A DNA stretch of 64,000 bases from Pomphorhynchus laevis (taxonomy: Eukaryota; Acanthocephala; Palaeacanthocephala; Echinorhynchida; Pomphorhynchidae), in contig WNNJ02002043.1 in assembly GCA_012934845.2 (NCBI GenBank), forward strand, positions 62,001 through 126,000. The letters are read 5' to 3'. The notes under the pieces are model-generated. The model had not been told where the DNA came from, ran no database searches, and was given only the letters and a program-made list of their open reading frames with translations. This document shows, in pieces, positions 32,316 to 43,661 of this stretch (its first letter is position 1; each line of letters begins with the position of its first letter). The translations under genes and the position numbers were made by a program.

Positions 32316-32320
32316 TTTTT

Positions 32321-32375
32321 GACTCAGTTAACTGATATGATTTGATTAATAAATAATATACGATGTATCAGAATT
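32321..32375 (-). repeat. PLE tail bridge between J2 and J3
   Basis: Fifty-five bases between the two J elements. They start with the right target duplication of J2 (GACTCAGTTAACT) and end with AGAATT, the left target duplication of J3. The sequence continues at 36245 as AGAATTAAGATTAGAGATCA, the normal PLE-tail/module text. Both J elements therefore landed in a single PLE tail. Confidence 0.75.
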
Positions 32376-32426
32376 GAAAAAAAATTTACCATCGGTGCTT
32401 CAAACAACTTACAAAATCAAGCTAAT

Positions 32427-33621
32427 ATGGAACGGAACTCAGGTATTTCCAATGTAACATCGAATTTTCAAGCCAAAGAAAACAAGGTTAGTCCTATTTC
32501 GTCTAATTTTTTAATCTCAAGCACGGATGGAGAACTCCCTCCTGTGCCTAAAGTGGTGAATCTGGTAATAATCAGACTTCTTCAACCATTTGAAAGGAAG
32601 AATCTTTTCAATATTTTTCTGAGAGTTTACAAGCTCTTATAAGAAGAGAATTCTATTTAATTCGATAAAATATTTAGATTCCGAAATCCGGGTTTCTTTC
32701 AGCTCTCCAGATCTGGCAGCATCGTACCTAGAATTTTTCGAAACACACCTAAAAGAATTTGGGTCAACTACTTACAGGCCTATTCAGGCGACTCTGAAAA
32801 TTAATAATTTTCCGCCCTTCGCAACGGAGGAAGATATCATTGCTCTCACATCTGAGTTCAAAATTCATAATATTCGCCCAATCCTGGGCAAGAAAGGCCA
32901 GGCTATACCAATAGCATTATGTTCTACCGCAGTCGATCAGGCGGAATGTCTGGCTAAAAGCAAATGTAACCCCTTTCTGGGGTACAATCTTTCTTTCAAT
33001 ATCGTAGATGCTGATGACTTAACATACCCCCATTGCAATGGGTGCCACCTCTGGGGGCACTGGTCCTCGAACTGTACTAGGCCCCATACGTGTGGGGTTT
33101 GCAGCTCTTCCGAAGTCCATGAGGGGAAATGTTCTCTCCCCCCTCTGTGTTCCAATTGTGGTGGTCAGCACCCGGCCTGGTCTAGAAGATGTCCTATCTT
33201 CAAAGAATACAAATTAAGGCATTGTGGGGCACCGGTCAAACCGGCCCACTTTGCCGCTGCCAGCTTATCCAATTCAAACGGTTATGGTATGTCGGACACC
33301 GACATTTTCAAAATTGTTGACGCAAGACTACAGATATATAAAGACGAGATTCGAGCCTTAACGAACCATCTGATAGCGAAATTCGAGGAGTCCCGTTCTC
33401 CTCCATCGACGATTCTTACCTCTTCAAAGAGAGCCCCCCGTTCTAAGAAGAGATCATCTTCTAAACAAAAGTTGGCTTCCTTGAAGTTGGCAAAGAAAGA
33501 TGATATATGTTGGGAGTTGTTGGCCTCAAAGGGAGATGAAGATAATGCCGGTGGGCAAGTGTCTTCTCCTGGTAGGGCTGGGAGTGAGAAGGGCAACTTT
33601 CTCTCTCCTAGTTTCTGCTAG
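32427..33621 (+). pseudogene. J3 ORF1: gag-like protein with three zinc knuckles
   Basis: Starts MERNSGISNVTSNFQ. The N-terminal half has ELPPVPKVVNLVIIRL, then frame breaks around 32640-32960. The knuckle region at 33020-33200 reads CNGCHLWGHWSSNC, CGVCSSSEVHEGKC and CSNCGGQHPAWSRRC, the CCHC trio of Jockey/I-group ORF1 proteins. A clean C-terminal frame (33289-33621) carries a lysine-rich stretch (SKRAPRSKKRSSSK). ORF2 starts 35 bp after its stop. Confidence 0.85.
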
Positions 33622-33655
33622 GAGGTAGGCATCCCACTCCAGCTGTCGTAACACA

Positions 33656-36116
33656 ATGCAAAGTAGTCAAGAGCCTTTTTCACTGAATATACTTCAGTGG
33701 AATTCGGGAGGTGCTTCTGCCCTTAGCCTTCTATCTGGTAGAGATGCGGATGTTATAGTCCTTCAGGAGACGCGGTCTATCCGTATCCCCCAGGACATTA
33801 CTCGATTTATCCCCAAGCATATTTACACCCACTTCACTCCGTACATAACCCCTCCTCACGCCTCTTCATCTCAAGGTCTTTTAACCCTAGTTAAATGCTC
33901 CTTAAGATCATCCCTTCTTTTAAACTATTCTTGTCCAGCCCTGTCTTGTTTAGCTGTTTCACTTTGTAAGAATGGTAAACGTATCAGCATAGCCAATATC
34001 TATATTAGGCCAGGGGAAATTCACAAGAACCGTGATCTCCTGGACCGTATCTTGGGTAGTGGCTATGACATGTTACTCGGTGACTTCAACGACAGAACTG
34101 GTCGTTGGATTAATGCAGCACTCCGCAGAGCCAGGAACGATTACCTTATTCACAAACCACCGTCCCCAACTTTTCATTGCTCAACAACTAATTCTCTCCT
34201 CGACATATTACTGCTTCATAAGATGTGGTTGTTGAAACCCATCTGTACTGAGCAGTCGCGCCAAAAACAGACCATCTCTCATGACCTAATTCGTTGGCGG
34301 ATAGAGGAAGATACGTTGCTTAGAAGGAGGTTTCACTTTGATCCCATCAGAGTGGCTTTCTTTCAGGCGGCTATCCAACTCTTCCCCAGAATTGGTAATG
34401 AGAATTTGACCGAATTTAATTCCTTCCTCTCCTCGCAAGCTACCGCGTTTCTTTCGACTACCTATAAAGGTCATATTTACAATCCCACTCCAACAAAACT
34501 CAAGGTTTTGGCTAAAATGCTACGTCTTCCCAATGTCTCTGTTTCCGCCAGGCAGGCCATCTCGAATGAATACTGGAGCACTAGATATAGGTTCCAGCTG
34601 AGCAGGGATAAGGCGAACATCGCTCACCTTAACCCTTCTCAGTCTTCCTTCTGGAAGATATTCAAGAAGGAGAAGTTTGTCTGTTGGAAGGATAGAGCTT
34701 TGGGTTGGATTGGTAGTATAGGCCTTGATAATGTTTTGAAGGAGTCACTATCCCTACATAATTATGGAGCCACTCAATCTCCCCAACCAATCCCGCCTTG
34801 GGGTGACTTCAGGAGCAGGGACTTATCTGTTACAGATATCCTTAACTCCTGGGGGCCACTTCCGGGCACCTCTAAATCCGTCGCTCCACTATCTTCTCGA
34901 GTCTGTCAGCTTTTGACAGCCGATCAAAGAAGAGAAGTGGCCGTCACAATGCTTTTAGCCTCACCATCCGATGTAGCCGGCATCAATATTAGTCGTAGAA
35001 TTTTCTTACCAAAGCATAGTCCGGTTTCATGTCCCAAAGATCTGCGTCCCATTTCGATTCAAAACTCCCTCATCTCCATCTACGAAAAAGCGCTTGCGCG
35101 TAGAATCCGCGACCATTTAAGTAGGCGTAATTTGATCCCACCGAGTTTTCACGGGTTTGTCAAGGGACGCTCGGTTCATTCAGCAATAGGTGAAGTGCAT
35201 CAGTTTTGTAGGGATAATAGCCATCAACTAGCTGTGGCTGTTTTCCTTGACTTTTCTGCTGCATTTGACCGCATTTCCATTCCCTTTGTTATCTCCTCTC
35301 TCAGGTCCCTCGGGTTGCCTGCGAGAATTGTTAACAGGGTGGAGATATTACTGTTTACCAAGAGGTTCTACTATGAAGACGACCCTGATGCGTGTCAGTT
35401 CTACCCTATTACAGGTGTGCCCCAAGGATCCCCACTTTCTCCTATCTTATTTCTTGCTGCCTCCATTGTACTATTCAAGAATTTTAAACGTGATCAACAT
35501 CTAGTGGCATACGCTGATGATACCACGGCCCTGTTCTCTGGACGCAGGTGCAAAGATGTCGCTTTCGGACATCAGCCGTTTCTTTTTAAGATTAACAGAC
35601 CAGCTGACCCCATCCAATCTTATTTTAAATTCATCCAAATCGCAGGTAGTTGTCTTTCATGGCACCCCTGCGACAAAGAAAAAATTAAAGAGACTAGCAC
35701 TCTCAGCTCTATCTTCTATATTGACTAATCAACCACTCCCTACCTTCACAAGTCGAGTAAAATACCTGGGGTTCACTGTTACGGTGAACTGGTCGGCGAA
35801 AGCTGACCTGGATAGACTTAAACGTATTCTGAAGAAAGCTAGGTGGGCCCTGAAACGGGCTCAGCATCTGTCTTTGAATGGGAAAACCCAAGTGCGCCTC
35901 TGGGATACTTGGGCTATCTCGGGATTGGTCTTCTTTTCGAAAGGACGTCCTCCAGAGCAAAGACTAAGGTTTCTCAAGCTCCTCATCTCGCGATTACCGC
36001 GCATAGTCCGCCTAGATTGGATTCTTCGGGGGGTGATAGACCCCGGGTGGTTCAGTCGAAGAGCGGCGTGTTGGATTAGCTGGAGGGCTCAGATCCCGCT
36101 GGACCTGAGGCCGTAG
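33656..36116 (+). pseudogene. J3 ORF2: APE endonuclease and reverse transcriptase, nearly intact
   Basis: About 820 codons with one main frameshift near 35550. Endonuclease (residues 1-220): NILQWNSGG, VIVLQETRS (catalytic E), LLGDFNDRTGRW, ISHDLIRW. RT: LRPISIQNSLISIYEKALA, FLDFSAAFDRI (motif A), TGVPQGSPLSPILFLAA (motif B), AYADDTTALFSG (motif C). After the frame change (35517-36116): KYLGFTVTVNWSAKADL, LKKARWALKRAQHLSLNG, and the end AQIPLDLRP. No RNase H domain is seen. First 690 residues are open without a stop, so the copy is probably young. Confidence 0.9.
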
Positions 36117-36250
36117 AATAAATAGAAGATTGAATGATTAACAAATTGATATTATTTTTGTCTTCTTGCATGTTTTGTTCTGTATAACACGTTTTTTATC
36201 GGTTACAAGTTTTGTTTAAGAAAATCCTTATCTTATCTTATCTTAGAATT

Positions 36251-37540
36251 AAGATTAGAGATCATCAGTTCAATTACAAAAAAATAGGTTGTTAGATACG
36301 GAGTTTATTACAAAATATAGATTGGATACATCTAAGGTTGCTGCTATCCAACCATATAAAAGACAATATACTCACGTCTGTCCTGTCATACTGAGTGCTA
36401 GTTTTTAATGGTTGATAGTTTCGTTCTTGTCGATTTTAACTTTTTTATTTTGGTAAAATAAAATATTATAGACTCGGGTATTTATTTTAATTTTATAATT
36501 TATTAATTCGTAAGCCTTTTTACGGTTTGTCCATTTCAAGCATATACTCAAAAGAACAAATTTCAAGAACAATTTGTCCTTTGAAAAGGACAAACCGTCG
36601 AAAGCCTGCAAATAAAGAAATTGTAAAATTTAAATAAATACTCGTGTCTATAATATTTTATTTCACCAAAATGAAACAAGTTTTTAATGGGTTCGAAATA
36701 GTTCTACCAAAGGGGTTAAACAATAAGAATAAAATTTGGTATTTATTATCAAACTTGACACCGTAACCGATTATAATTCTAAATAAGGCAGTGTAAGATG
36801 ATTGCTCCCTATGACTAATATAGAAACAATTGTTTAATGTTAATTTGTAAATGTTCGAAAAAATTATATTTTATAAAGCATTAAAAATGTTTAAGATCAA
36901 ACGTTGTTCAAGTATGATGAGAAAATGCGTACGTGGAAAAGTAAGCTGTTTCTATATCTAAACAAAATTATTTGTAATAATTAAACAACTGGCTGAATGA
37001 GTAGTTAAAATAATTTCTTACAAAATGACTAGTTATGAAATGCCATACTATGAAAATAAAACACTGTTATATAGTTAGCGCATAGTTTACGCATTAGTGA
37101 TTTTTATGGCAATTATTATGAATGAAAAATGTATATACTGAACAATGTACCATAAAATAAAAGAATAAAAGTTCATCGCGCCATTTGTAATAACGTCTAT
37201 TATTGTTGAATGTGTAAATTAATGACACTTTAATTGTGCACTAGAAAAAACAGTATATAATGAAATTTATCTAGTCGATAAAAATAAATAACGACCATTT
37301 ATTGATATAGAGAAATCACACGAATTACATTGAGAAATATATTTCAAGAAGTAACTACCTTCGTAGATTTGGAGTACTGTTATTTGCTTAAGTCACAGGC
37401 TATTAATATTTTACAGGAACAGAACACTTAACTGAATCTACGTATTTTGTACTACTATCATAAATTGAAATATCTTAAAGTTATTATAAATCACAATTTG
37501 AAAAAAAATTTAAATAGATAATATACTTTGAATTAGGAAC
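36251..37540. other. AT-rich region containing one fold-back element, otherwise empty
   Basis: Apart from the inverted-repeat element at 36447-36672, no gene or familiar repeat was found. Sequence is simple AT-rich DNA. Confidence 0.45.
36447..36672. mobile_element. Fold-back element, 226 bp, arms about 90 bp
   Basis: The left arm begins ATTTTGGTAAAATAAAATAT and includes TAGACTCGGGTATTTATTT and GGTTTGTCC. The right arm mirrors it: GGACAAACCGTCGAAAGCC, AAATAAATACTCGTGTCTA, ending TTTCACCAAAAT. The loop of about 45 bp has no coding content. A different family from 44377-44564 and 50857-51019. Confidence 0.75.
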
Positions 37541-37544
37541 AACG

Positions 37545-37650
37545 CTTGGAAGTCATCAACTGTTGTGCTATCAGTTTTCGGTTTATATTCATTAACCCAA
37601 CAGAGCGGAGCCAAATACGCCATGTTAATAACGTATTTCCTTGGATGTAA
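37545..37650 (-). repeat. PLE-associated structured module, copy M8 (with compensatory changes)
   Basis: On the minus strand: AATACGT...CGTATT hairpin, GGCTCC, CTGTTGGGT, then CCGAAAACTGATAG and CACAACAG, then TTGATGA. CTGTTG pairs with CAACAG although both differ from the usual CTATG/CATAG, which supports pairing of these two segments. Confidence 0.6.
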
Positions 37651-38379
37651 TGTGATTATATAGTTCAATTCTATCACAGAGTATTTTATTTACTATCCAT
37701 TATATATTTTACAACTTTCTGTTCAACTTTTTATGAATAAAAAGATTAACAATAAAAAGCTGAATTAATAAAGTATAATTGAAAGCAATAAAAAATTAAA
37801 TAAAAATTTTACAAAAATAATGTCGAATCAATAATACATAATTTCAGTATTTCTGGCATGCCATATTACCAGGAAAACAAATAATAATGACATGTTGGTA
37901 GAGCAAATCGGATTAATAAACTGGAACTACATAACTGAAACTGCATATTTTCAGAAACTTGAATGAAAATATTATTGCAGTATAAATAAATTTAAAATGG
38001 AAATATCTTAATACATGAAAATTATTTTTATAACAACGATTTTTTGGATTTATTAATAAATAATATAAGGTGTATTGAATATCAGAATTAAGATTAAAGA
38101 TAATCATGAAGAACTACTATTTTATCAGGTTTGGGGCCGTTTCTCAATCTGTTTAGCAGGTATCGTATCAATTTATTGCGTAGCAATTTGGAAAATAAAG
38201 GACAATGAAACAGGTGAGAAATTAGTGGACATTCGATGTGACAAAATTTACAGGGACTATAATTCGAACGACTGTGGCATGGAATACAAATTATGCAAAG
38301 CTTATCATGATACCCGTGTATATAGGTGGGACAATACGTTGTATTTTCTTTGCGTGTTGTTTATGTAATAATGATTTCA
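37651..38379. other. AT-rich region with a degraded module copy (M9)
   Basis: Bases 38060-38140, minus orientation, resemble the PLE module (GGCCCCAAACCTGATAAAAT side and the TCATGAAGAA side). A 97-codon open frame at 38075-38368 starts inside this repeat and is not convincing as a gene. Nothing else seen. Confidence 0.4.
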
Positions 38380-39130
38380 AGGTAGATTAGACTGATGGTC
38401 ATTTCAGGGTTGATTGCAAAGAGCTTAGTAGTAAATTGTTCAGTGTTGTTTGAATGTGGATGTTTCAGGGAGACGAAAATGTTGTCGATACTCTACTGAT
38501 AATGATTTAATCGATGTGAGTGCTCCAATAGGCGTGAAATAGATTTTAGTAGATAGGCCAAAAACGTTTTTGATAAAGCGTTATTAACATTCATCTAATT
38601 GCTTAAAGTTTTACTTGATAGGTCGGATCATATTATGATAGGGTGTAAGTTATCATGTGTTCTAGCTTAATCTTAAAGAATTGGAGGGCACCATGTAAAG
38701 ATAAACTTGAAAGTTGTTGATATGCGTATGTGATCGATAATACTTTACAATATTTTTGTTCAAAGTGGAGACGAAATGATCATATGAAGATTAAATGAAC
38801 GCCTAGATATTACAAGTTGATAAATTCGATGGGTTGATAGTCTAGCAAGAGTTTATCGAAGTTGGTAAGCAGCTACCACGGCGAAATTTGATTGCTTTGG
38901 TCTACATAATGTTGACAGTTAGGCCGTTTTCGAAACAGTGTAGATTAAGTCTGTCAATTATGGATTGTGCGATTTGAATAGACTCGGAAAGTACAGGTCG
39001 TCGCCGAAAATAATGATTTTGGAGTGTAGTTAAATCAATCGCAATCAAACTGGTAAATTTTCAACAACGAATATAAAGTAGCGGACTCAGTGGATTTCGT
39101 TGCAGGACTCCTTTGTGTAGAGTGAATGGA
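38380..39130 (-). mobile_element. LINE RT fragment, family not J, L2 or RLE
   Basis: The minus strand reads LHKGVLQRNPLSPLLYI (motif B), SESIQIAQSIIDRLNLHC, FENGLTVNIM and KAIKFRRGSCLP in order, the spacing expected from motif B to the region after motif C in Jockey/CR1-type LINEs. Motif C itself is eroded. Several stops and frame breaks. It ends abruptly near the minisatellite at 39238. Confidence 0.6.
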
Positions 39131-39237
39131 TCGGAGAATGAATCAAAAATGGACACTTCATCGAAGCAAATTTATAAGTGTTCCAGCAAATTACAAGTTA
39201 ATAGTAGGACTTCTATACCAAAAGTTACAAACATCTT

Positions 39238-39744
39238 ACAACGACAACCATCGACGACAACAATCGACGACAACCATCGACAACCATCGACGACAACCAT
39301 CGACGACAACCATCGACGACAACCATCGACGACAACCATCGACGACAACCATCGACGACAACCATCGACGACAACCATCGACGACAACCATCGACGACAA
39401 CCATCGACGACAACCATCGACGACAACCATCGACGACAACCATCGACGACAACCATCGACGACAACCATCGACGACAACCATCGACGACAACCATCGACG
39501 ACAACCATCGACGACAACCATCGACGACAACCATCGACGACAACCATCGACGACAACCATCGACGACAACCATCGACGACAACCATCGACGACAACCATC
39601 GACGACAACCATCGACGACAACCATCGACGACAACCATCGACGACAACCATCGACGACAACAATCGACGACAACCATCGACGACAACAATCGACGACAAC
39701 AATCGACGACAACAATCGACGACAACCATCGACGACAACCATCG
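39238..39744. repeat. Minisatellite, 13-bp unit, about 39 copies
   Basis: Near-perfect tandem array of ATCGACGACAACC. A few units have CAATCG for CCATCG, mostly at both ends, and one early unit is shortened. Because 13 is not a multiple of three and the unit has no stop in any phase, all frames on both strands stay open. Each plus frame reads the same 13-residue peptide (RRQPSTTTIDDNH) in rotation. Open frames covering it (39113-39919 and others) are a by-product of this, not evidence of a gene. It sits just upstream of the long L2 element. Confidence 0.95.
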
Positions 39745-40061
39745 TTTATGGGAGGACGTAAGTAAACAACAAAGACCAACACCAACTATGAACAACTGCA
39801 AGTACAGTGCTCGATACACGACTGCAGCGTCTGGACAACAATCACCTGCGACAAGAATAAGGCTAAAGAGACTTCGTATGTGGTGTTTGTGCCAACAAAC
39901 AAATCTGCAACCTTTCTAATAAGCACATATCAACATCCAACACGTCAACTCAAACTACCCCCGTCGTTTAGGAGTTGCATCTGGAGTTTGATAGTATCAT
40001 AGCATTGTCCTCTGTTGTTTGAGCAAATGCCACAGGTAGATCCGTATCGTTTCTCAATACC

Positions 40062-40670
40062 TTGCATCCATCAATCAAAATCACCTCCACCAACCTCCAT
40101 TATCCTTCCACTCATAACCTTTCCTCACATCGCTTGCCACCCTCTTTATTATCATTATCCTCTGTCTCCCGTCGTCAAACCAAATCCCTCCAAATCATCA
40201 ACTGCCAGCTCTTCTATTGTGATCTCACCTACTCGCGTCAGTCGTCCTCTTTACGGAAGCGCTTTGCTTCTCGCGATCGTTGCGTCATAGTCACTAATAT
40301 CACGCCTTCTAACTCCTTATCTCCACAAGCACGTCTAGACCACGATGTCTCCGCCTTCAGATCCATCCTCTCGTCTATTGTTCCTGCGGATAAACCATCC
40401 TTTTTCAAGGACATTTCTCCTGTCGCATTCATCCGTCTAAACAAATCTTCTCAATCTATTCCTTCCCATCCCCCTCTCCTAAAAATTGTTTTCAAGCATC
40501 GCTCTCACGCGTCTTCTGTCCTCTCTCAACGATTCAAACTCATGTCATCTTCAACCACTCGAATTTCCCCGATCGCGCCCCTTCTGAAATCGCTCAAATC
40601 TCTTCAGCCCGCATCGAAAAACGCCGTCGTGAGGAAAACGGCGAAACATCACTCTCCATCCAAAACATAG
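40062..40670 (+). pseudogene. L2-like ORF1
   Basis: A 202-codon frame, serine- and proline-rich at first. From residue 60 it holds a better ordered stretch: FASRDRCVIVTNITPSNSL, DISPVAFIRLNKSS, PPLLKIVFKHRSHASSVL. The pattern of a short strand, a variable part, then a valine/isoleucine-rich PPLLKIVF strand resembles the RNA-binding middle domain of CR1/L2-group ORF1 proteins. No zinc knuckle. ORF2 begins about 15 bp after its stop. Confidence 0.55.
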
Positions 40671-40685
40671 ACGGAAATTTTCAAG

Positions 40686-43585
40686 TTGTCCACACCCGTC
40701 CAAAAATTCGATGGCGCTTCATCTCTCCTATGTGTCTTCTACACTAGGCGCTTTCGCCACAACACACGGTTTCCGCCTCGGTCTCCTCAACACTACATCT
40801 ATTCTCAAAATACCGATCTTATCCTCAACATATTCAACAAGCAATCCATCGATCTCTTCTGCCTCACCGAATCCTGGCATTCAGATTCCGAAGACCTTTA
40901 CATTCGCCGTCTGCTCTCTACCGGTTGCTCCCTAGTCGAATCCGCCCGCCCCCTCAGCTCATGCCCTTCTAAATTCTCTAATCATGGCGGCATCGTCGCA
41001 TTCGCGCTTCACCCCGCGTCTCTTCGCAAAATCAATCCCCCTCTCAGTCCTTGCTCTTTTAAATTGCTCACTTGTCATTATTCTAACCCGATCACTGTAG
41101 ATCTCGCCATTGTATACCGTCCTGGTTTATCAGCTCTTACAGCCTTATTTTTTACCGAACTCGCTGACCTTCTTTCTCATTGTGCTTTGTCCTCAATCCC
41201 TTCACTCGTTCTAGGCGACTTTAATATCCGCCTAGACCGACCCCTTCCTCGGATTCCATCCGGTTCATCAACATTCTATCCAACTACAATTACAAACTAA
41301 TCTCCACTGCCCTCACACAAATACTTGGTGGGGCACTCGATATCATCGCTGTCCCCGATCATTTTGCTACCTACACCTCACTGTCCATCTCTGATCCTGG
41401 TCTATCCGATCACTTTCTTATCACCCTTGATCTCACTCGCAACCACACCTTCCTCACACACCTACAATCCTACGTCGCCCTTGGAGAAATCTTGACTTCT
41501 CCGTTCTCCGCTCTGCCTTACTCAAATCGTCTATATCATTACCCACAATAACATATTCATCTCCTCACGATCTCGCCTTTCTTTTCGACTCTGAACTCAC
41601 ATCCACTCTCGATATTATCTTGCCCTTCAAGTCTCACCCACACCGTCGCTTGCACCGTGCCCCATGGTTTGACATCCAATGCCTACTCTCAAAGCGTCGA
41701 CTCCGCCATGCTTTTCGAGTCTATCACCGCTCTCTCAGACGCGATTTCCGCTCGATCACTCCGTCTTTCCGTGATTCCTATCTTGCTCTTCGCCGGTCTC
41801 ATCTCAACCTACTACGTACCAAATACAACTCCTTCTGGCAGCATAAAATCATCACTTCATTCAACTTTAAGACTATCTGGCATACTTTTAACTCAATCCT
41901 CGCTCGCTCCTCTTCGCCGTGCAACATTAATGCCAATGATTATTCATCATTTCTCCAGACTAAAGTATCAACGTTGCTCTCTCACACCCCTGTCTCCATC
42001 CTATCCCACACTGCCCCGTCTAGCCTCATCCTTCCGGAACTCTTTCATCTTCTCCATGTCTCACCTACAGAAGTATCATCTGTCCTCATGTCCTTGCCCA
42101 ACAAAACCTCACCTGCCGATCCCCTGCCTACTCACATATTAAAATCTATATGCTCATCGATATCCCCATTTCTCACAACCTTGTTTAACTCGTCCATCCG
42201 CAGTCGTATGAAAATTCGCAATCGTTCGTCCCCTCCTTAAGAAACAATCGCTCGACACTTCCCTTCCTTCTAGCTATCGCCCCATTTCACTACTCCATAC
42301 TCTTTCTAAGCTCTTAGAACGCCTCATCTTAATACAGATCAACGCTTATCTCTCCTCATCCAATCTGTACCCTCCTTTCCAATCCGCTTTCCGCTCTAAT
42401 CACTCGACAGAAATCGCATGCATAAAATGTACAACGACTTACTAATTTCTCGAGACAAGGCTCTATATAGTCTTCTCATCTCCCTCGACCTCTACTCCGC
42501 ATTCGACATTGTCGACCACTCCGTCCTCCTTTCTCGACTTCGTTATGATTACGGCTTTTCTTCCTCCTCCGTAGCATGGTTCGCCTCATATCTATCCGAC
42601 CGTTCCTTTCGCGTCCGTTCATATTCATCATCTTCCCCTCCCATCCCTATTTTTTGCGGGGTCCCACAAGGTTCAGTCCTAGGTATCCTGCTTTTCTCTC
42701 TTCTGCTTGGCGATCTCTCTCCGTTTATCAAACCTTACTCCTTTAAGGTCATGCAATACGTCGATGACATCCTCATCTATGTTCATGCACTCGCACATCG
42801 CATACACGATATCGGCATTTCTGCCTCCAACTGTCTTTCTTCTATCTACATACGTCTCTCCTATCTCCATCTCGTTCTAAACCCCGACAAGTCCAAAATA
42901 ATGTTGGATCCTCCCCCGTAAACCAAACATATCTCCTCCCACTGTATATTTTGCCTCATCGATCATCCCCATAGTCCAACAATCTCACTTTCTTAGGCTT
43001 CCATTTCGATGATCACATTTCGCTTAAACCCTTCGTCCGTGACAAGGTCCGCTCATCTAACTTAATTCTCCGTGGCATCCGCAGTATCCGCCCCCTTATC
43101 GACTTCCGTTCTTGTATGTCTCTTCTTTCATCGCTTCTTTTCCCTAAAATCGATTACTGCCTTAGCCTTTTCGCCAATTCTCCAAAATCCATCATCCTAC
43201 TCCTACAACGAATAATCAACACCACTGTTCATGTGCTATTTTGTCTCCGTCGCTTTGACCACACATCCACATATTTTGCCCAACTCTCCTGGCCCACCAT
43301 CCACATCCGCATCAAACTCCGCCTTCTTTTCGTTACCTTTCGTCTAATCGCTGTCGGCTCCCCATCGTTCACCAACCTTTGTTTCTTAGACGACACTCGC
43401 CCCATCTCGCTATCGCTGCGTTCCCTATGATTCCCTCGTACTCTACGTTCCCAATTACTCCAACAACTATGGTCTCCGATCCTTCCTCGTTGCCGCTTCA
43501 CTTGCCTAAAATTAACTCCCTCTAGACGTCCGCCGCGCTCCCTCTTTTATCACATTCAAACACCTCCTCCGTTCACACCTTCTCG
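40686..43585 (+). pseudogene. L2-like ORF2: APE endonuclease and reverse transcriptase
   Basis: Endonuclease (40686-41560): IDLFCLTESWHSDSED, GGIVAFALHP, VDLAIVYRPG, LVLGDFNIRLDRP, then ALDIIAVPDHF and LSDHFLITLDL. RT: APWFDIQCLLSKRRLRHAF, TSPADPLPTHILKS (41620-42240), YRPISLLHTLSKLLERLI, LDLYSAFDIVDHSVLL (motif A), CGVPQGSVLGILLFSLLLG (motif B), QYVDDILIY (motif C, YVDD). C-terminus: FPKIDYCLSLFANSP and WPTIHIRIKLRLLFVTFR. About five frameshifts or stops. The ADPLPTHILK and PLPLDVRR-type blocks are typical of L2. Confidence 0.85.
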
Positions 43586-43661
43586 ACCTGATTCACAGTT
43601 TTGTTTTGTTGTGGTCATGTAAGCGTGCGCTGGCACGCATTTGCCACGTTAAAATAAATCC

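Larger units (their letters stand above)
28460..32320 (-). mobile_element. J-family LINE, near full-length (J2)
   Basis: A 3.86-kb non-LTR retrotransposon on the minus strand, flanked by GACTAAGTTAACT (28447-28459) and GACTCAGTTAACT (32321-32333), a 13-bp target duplication with one difference. ORF1 starts at 32315, a few bases inside the element. ORF2 starts at 31047. The 3' end is AATAAAATCG. It lies head-to-head with J3, 55 bp apart. The three-knuckle ORF1 and APE-RT ORF2 without a visible RNase H place it in the Jockey/I group. Dead because of frameshifts and stops, but structurally whole. Confidence 0.85.
32376..36244 (+). mobile_element. J-family LINE, near full-length (J3)
   Basis: A 3.87-kb element with AGAATT on both sides (32370-32375 and 36245-36250). 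ORF1 32427-33621, ORF2 33656-36116, and a 3' end with a short TTATC repeat (CTTATCTTATCTTATCTTA) in place of the TTTA tails of J1 and J6. The best preserved ORF2 of the family. Same nested PLE target as J2. Confidence 0.85.
39990..43661 (+). mobile_element. L2-like LINE, longest copy
   Basis: About 3.6 kb. ORF1-like frame (40062-40670), ORF2 (about 40686-43585) and a 3' UTR with GTGGTCATGTAAGCGTGCGC hairpin side, GGCACGCATTTGCCACGTTA, then AATAAATCC and a T-run ending at 43661. Strongly C-rich on the plus strand, unlike its AT-rich surroundings. The exact 5' end is unclear; 39745-39990 may be its 5' UTR. All other L2 pieces in the window match parts of this copy. Confidence 0.85.

Noticed and set aside
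33282-33596. Minus-strand frames inside J3 ORF1 and similar frames opposite other LINE ORFs
   Set aside because: Shadows of the true coding strand.
38075-38368. 97-codon frame as a small membrane protein
   Set aside because: It starts inside a degraded PLE module and has no supporting signal.
39238-39744. CRISPR-like array
   Set aside because: Uniform 13-bp tandem units without spacers.
39113-39919. Long open frames over the 13-bp minisatellite as genes
   Set aside because: All phases of the unit lack stops, so open frames on both strands are automatic.
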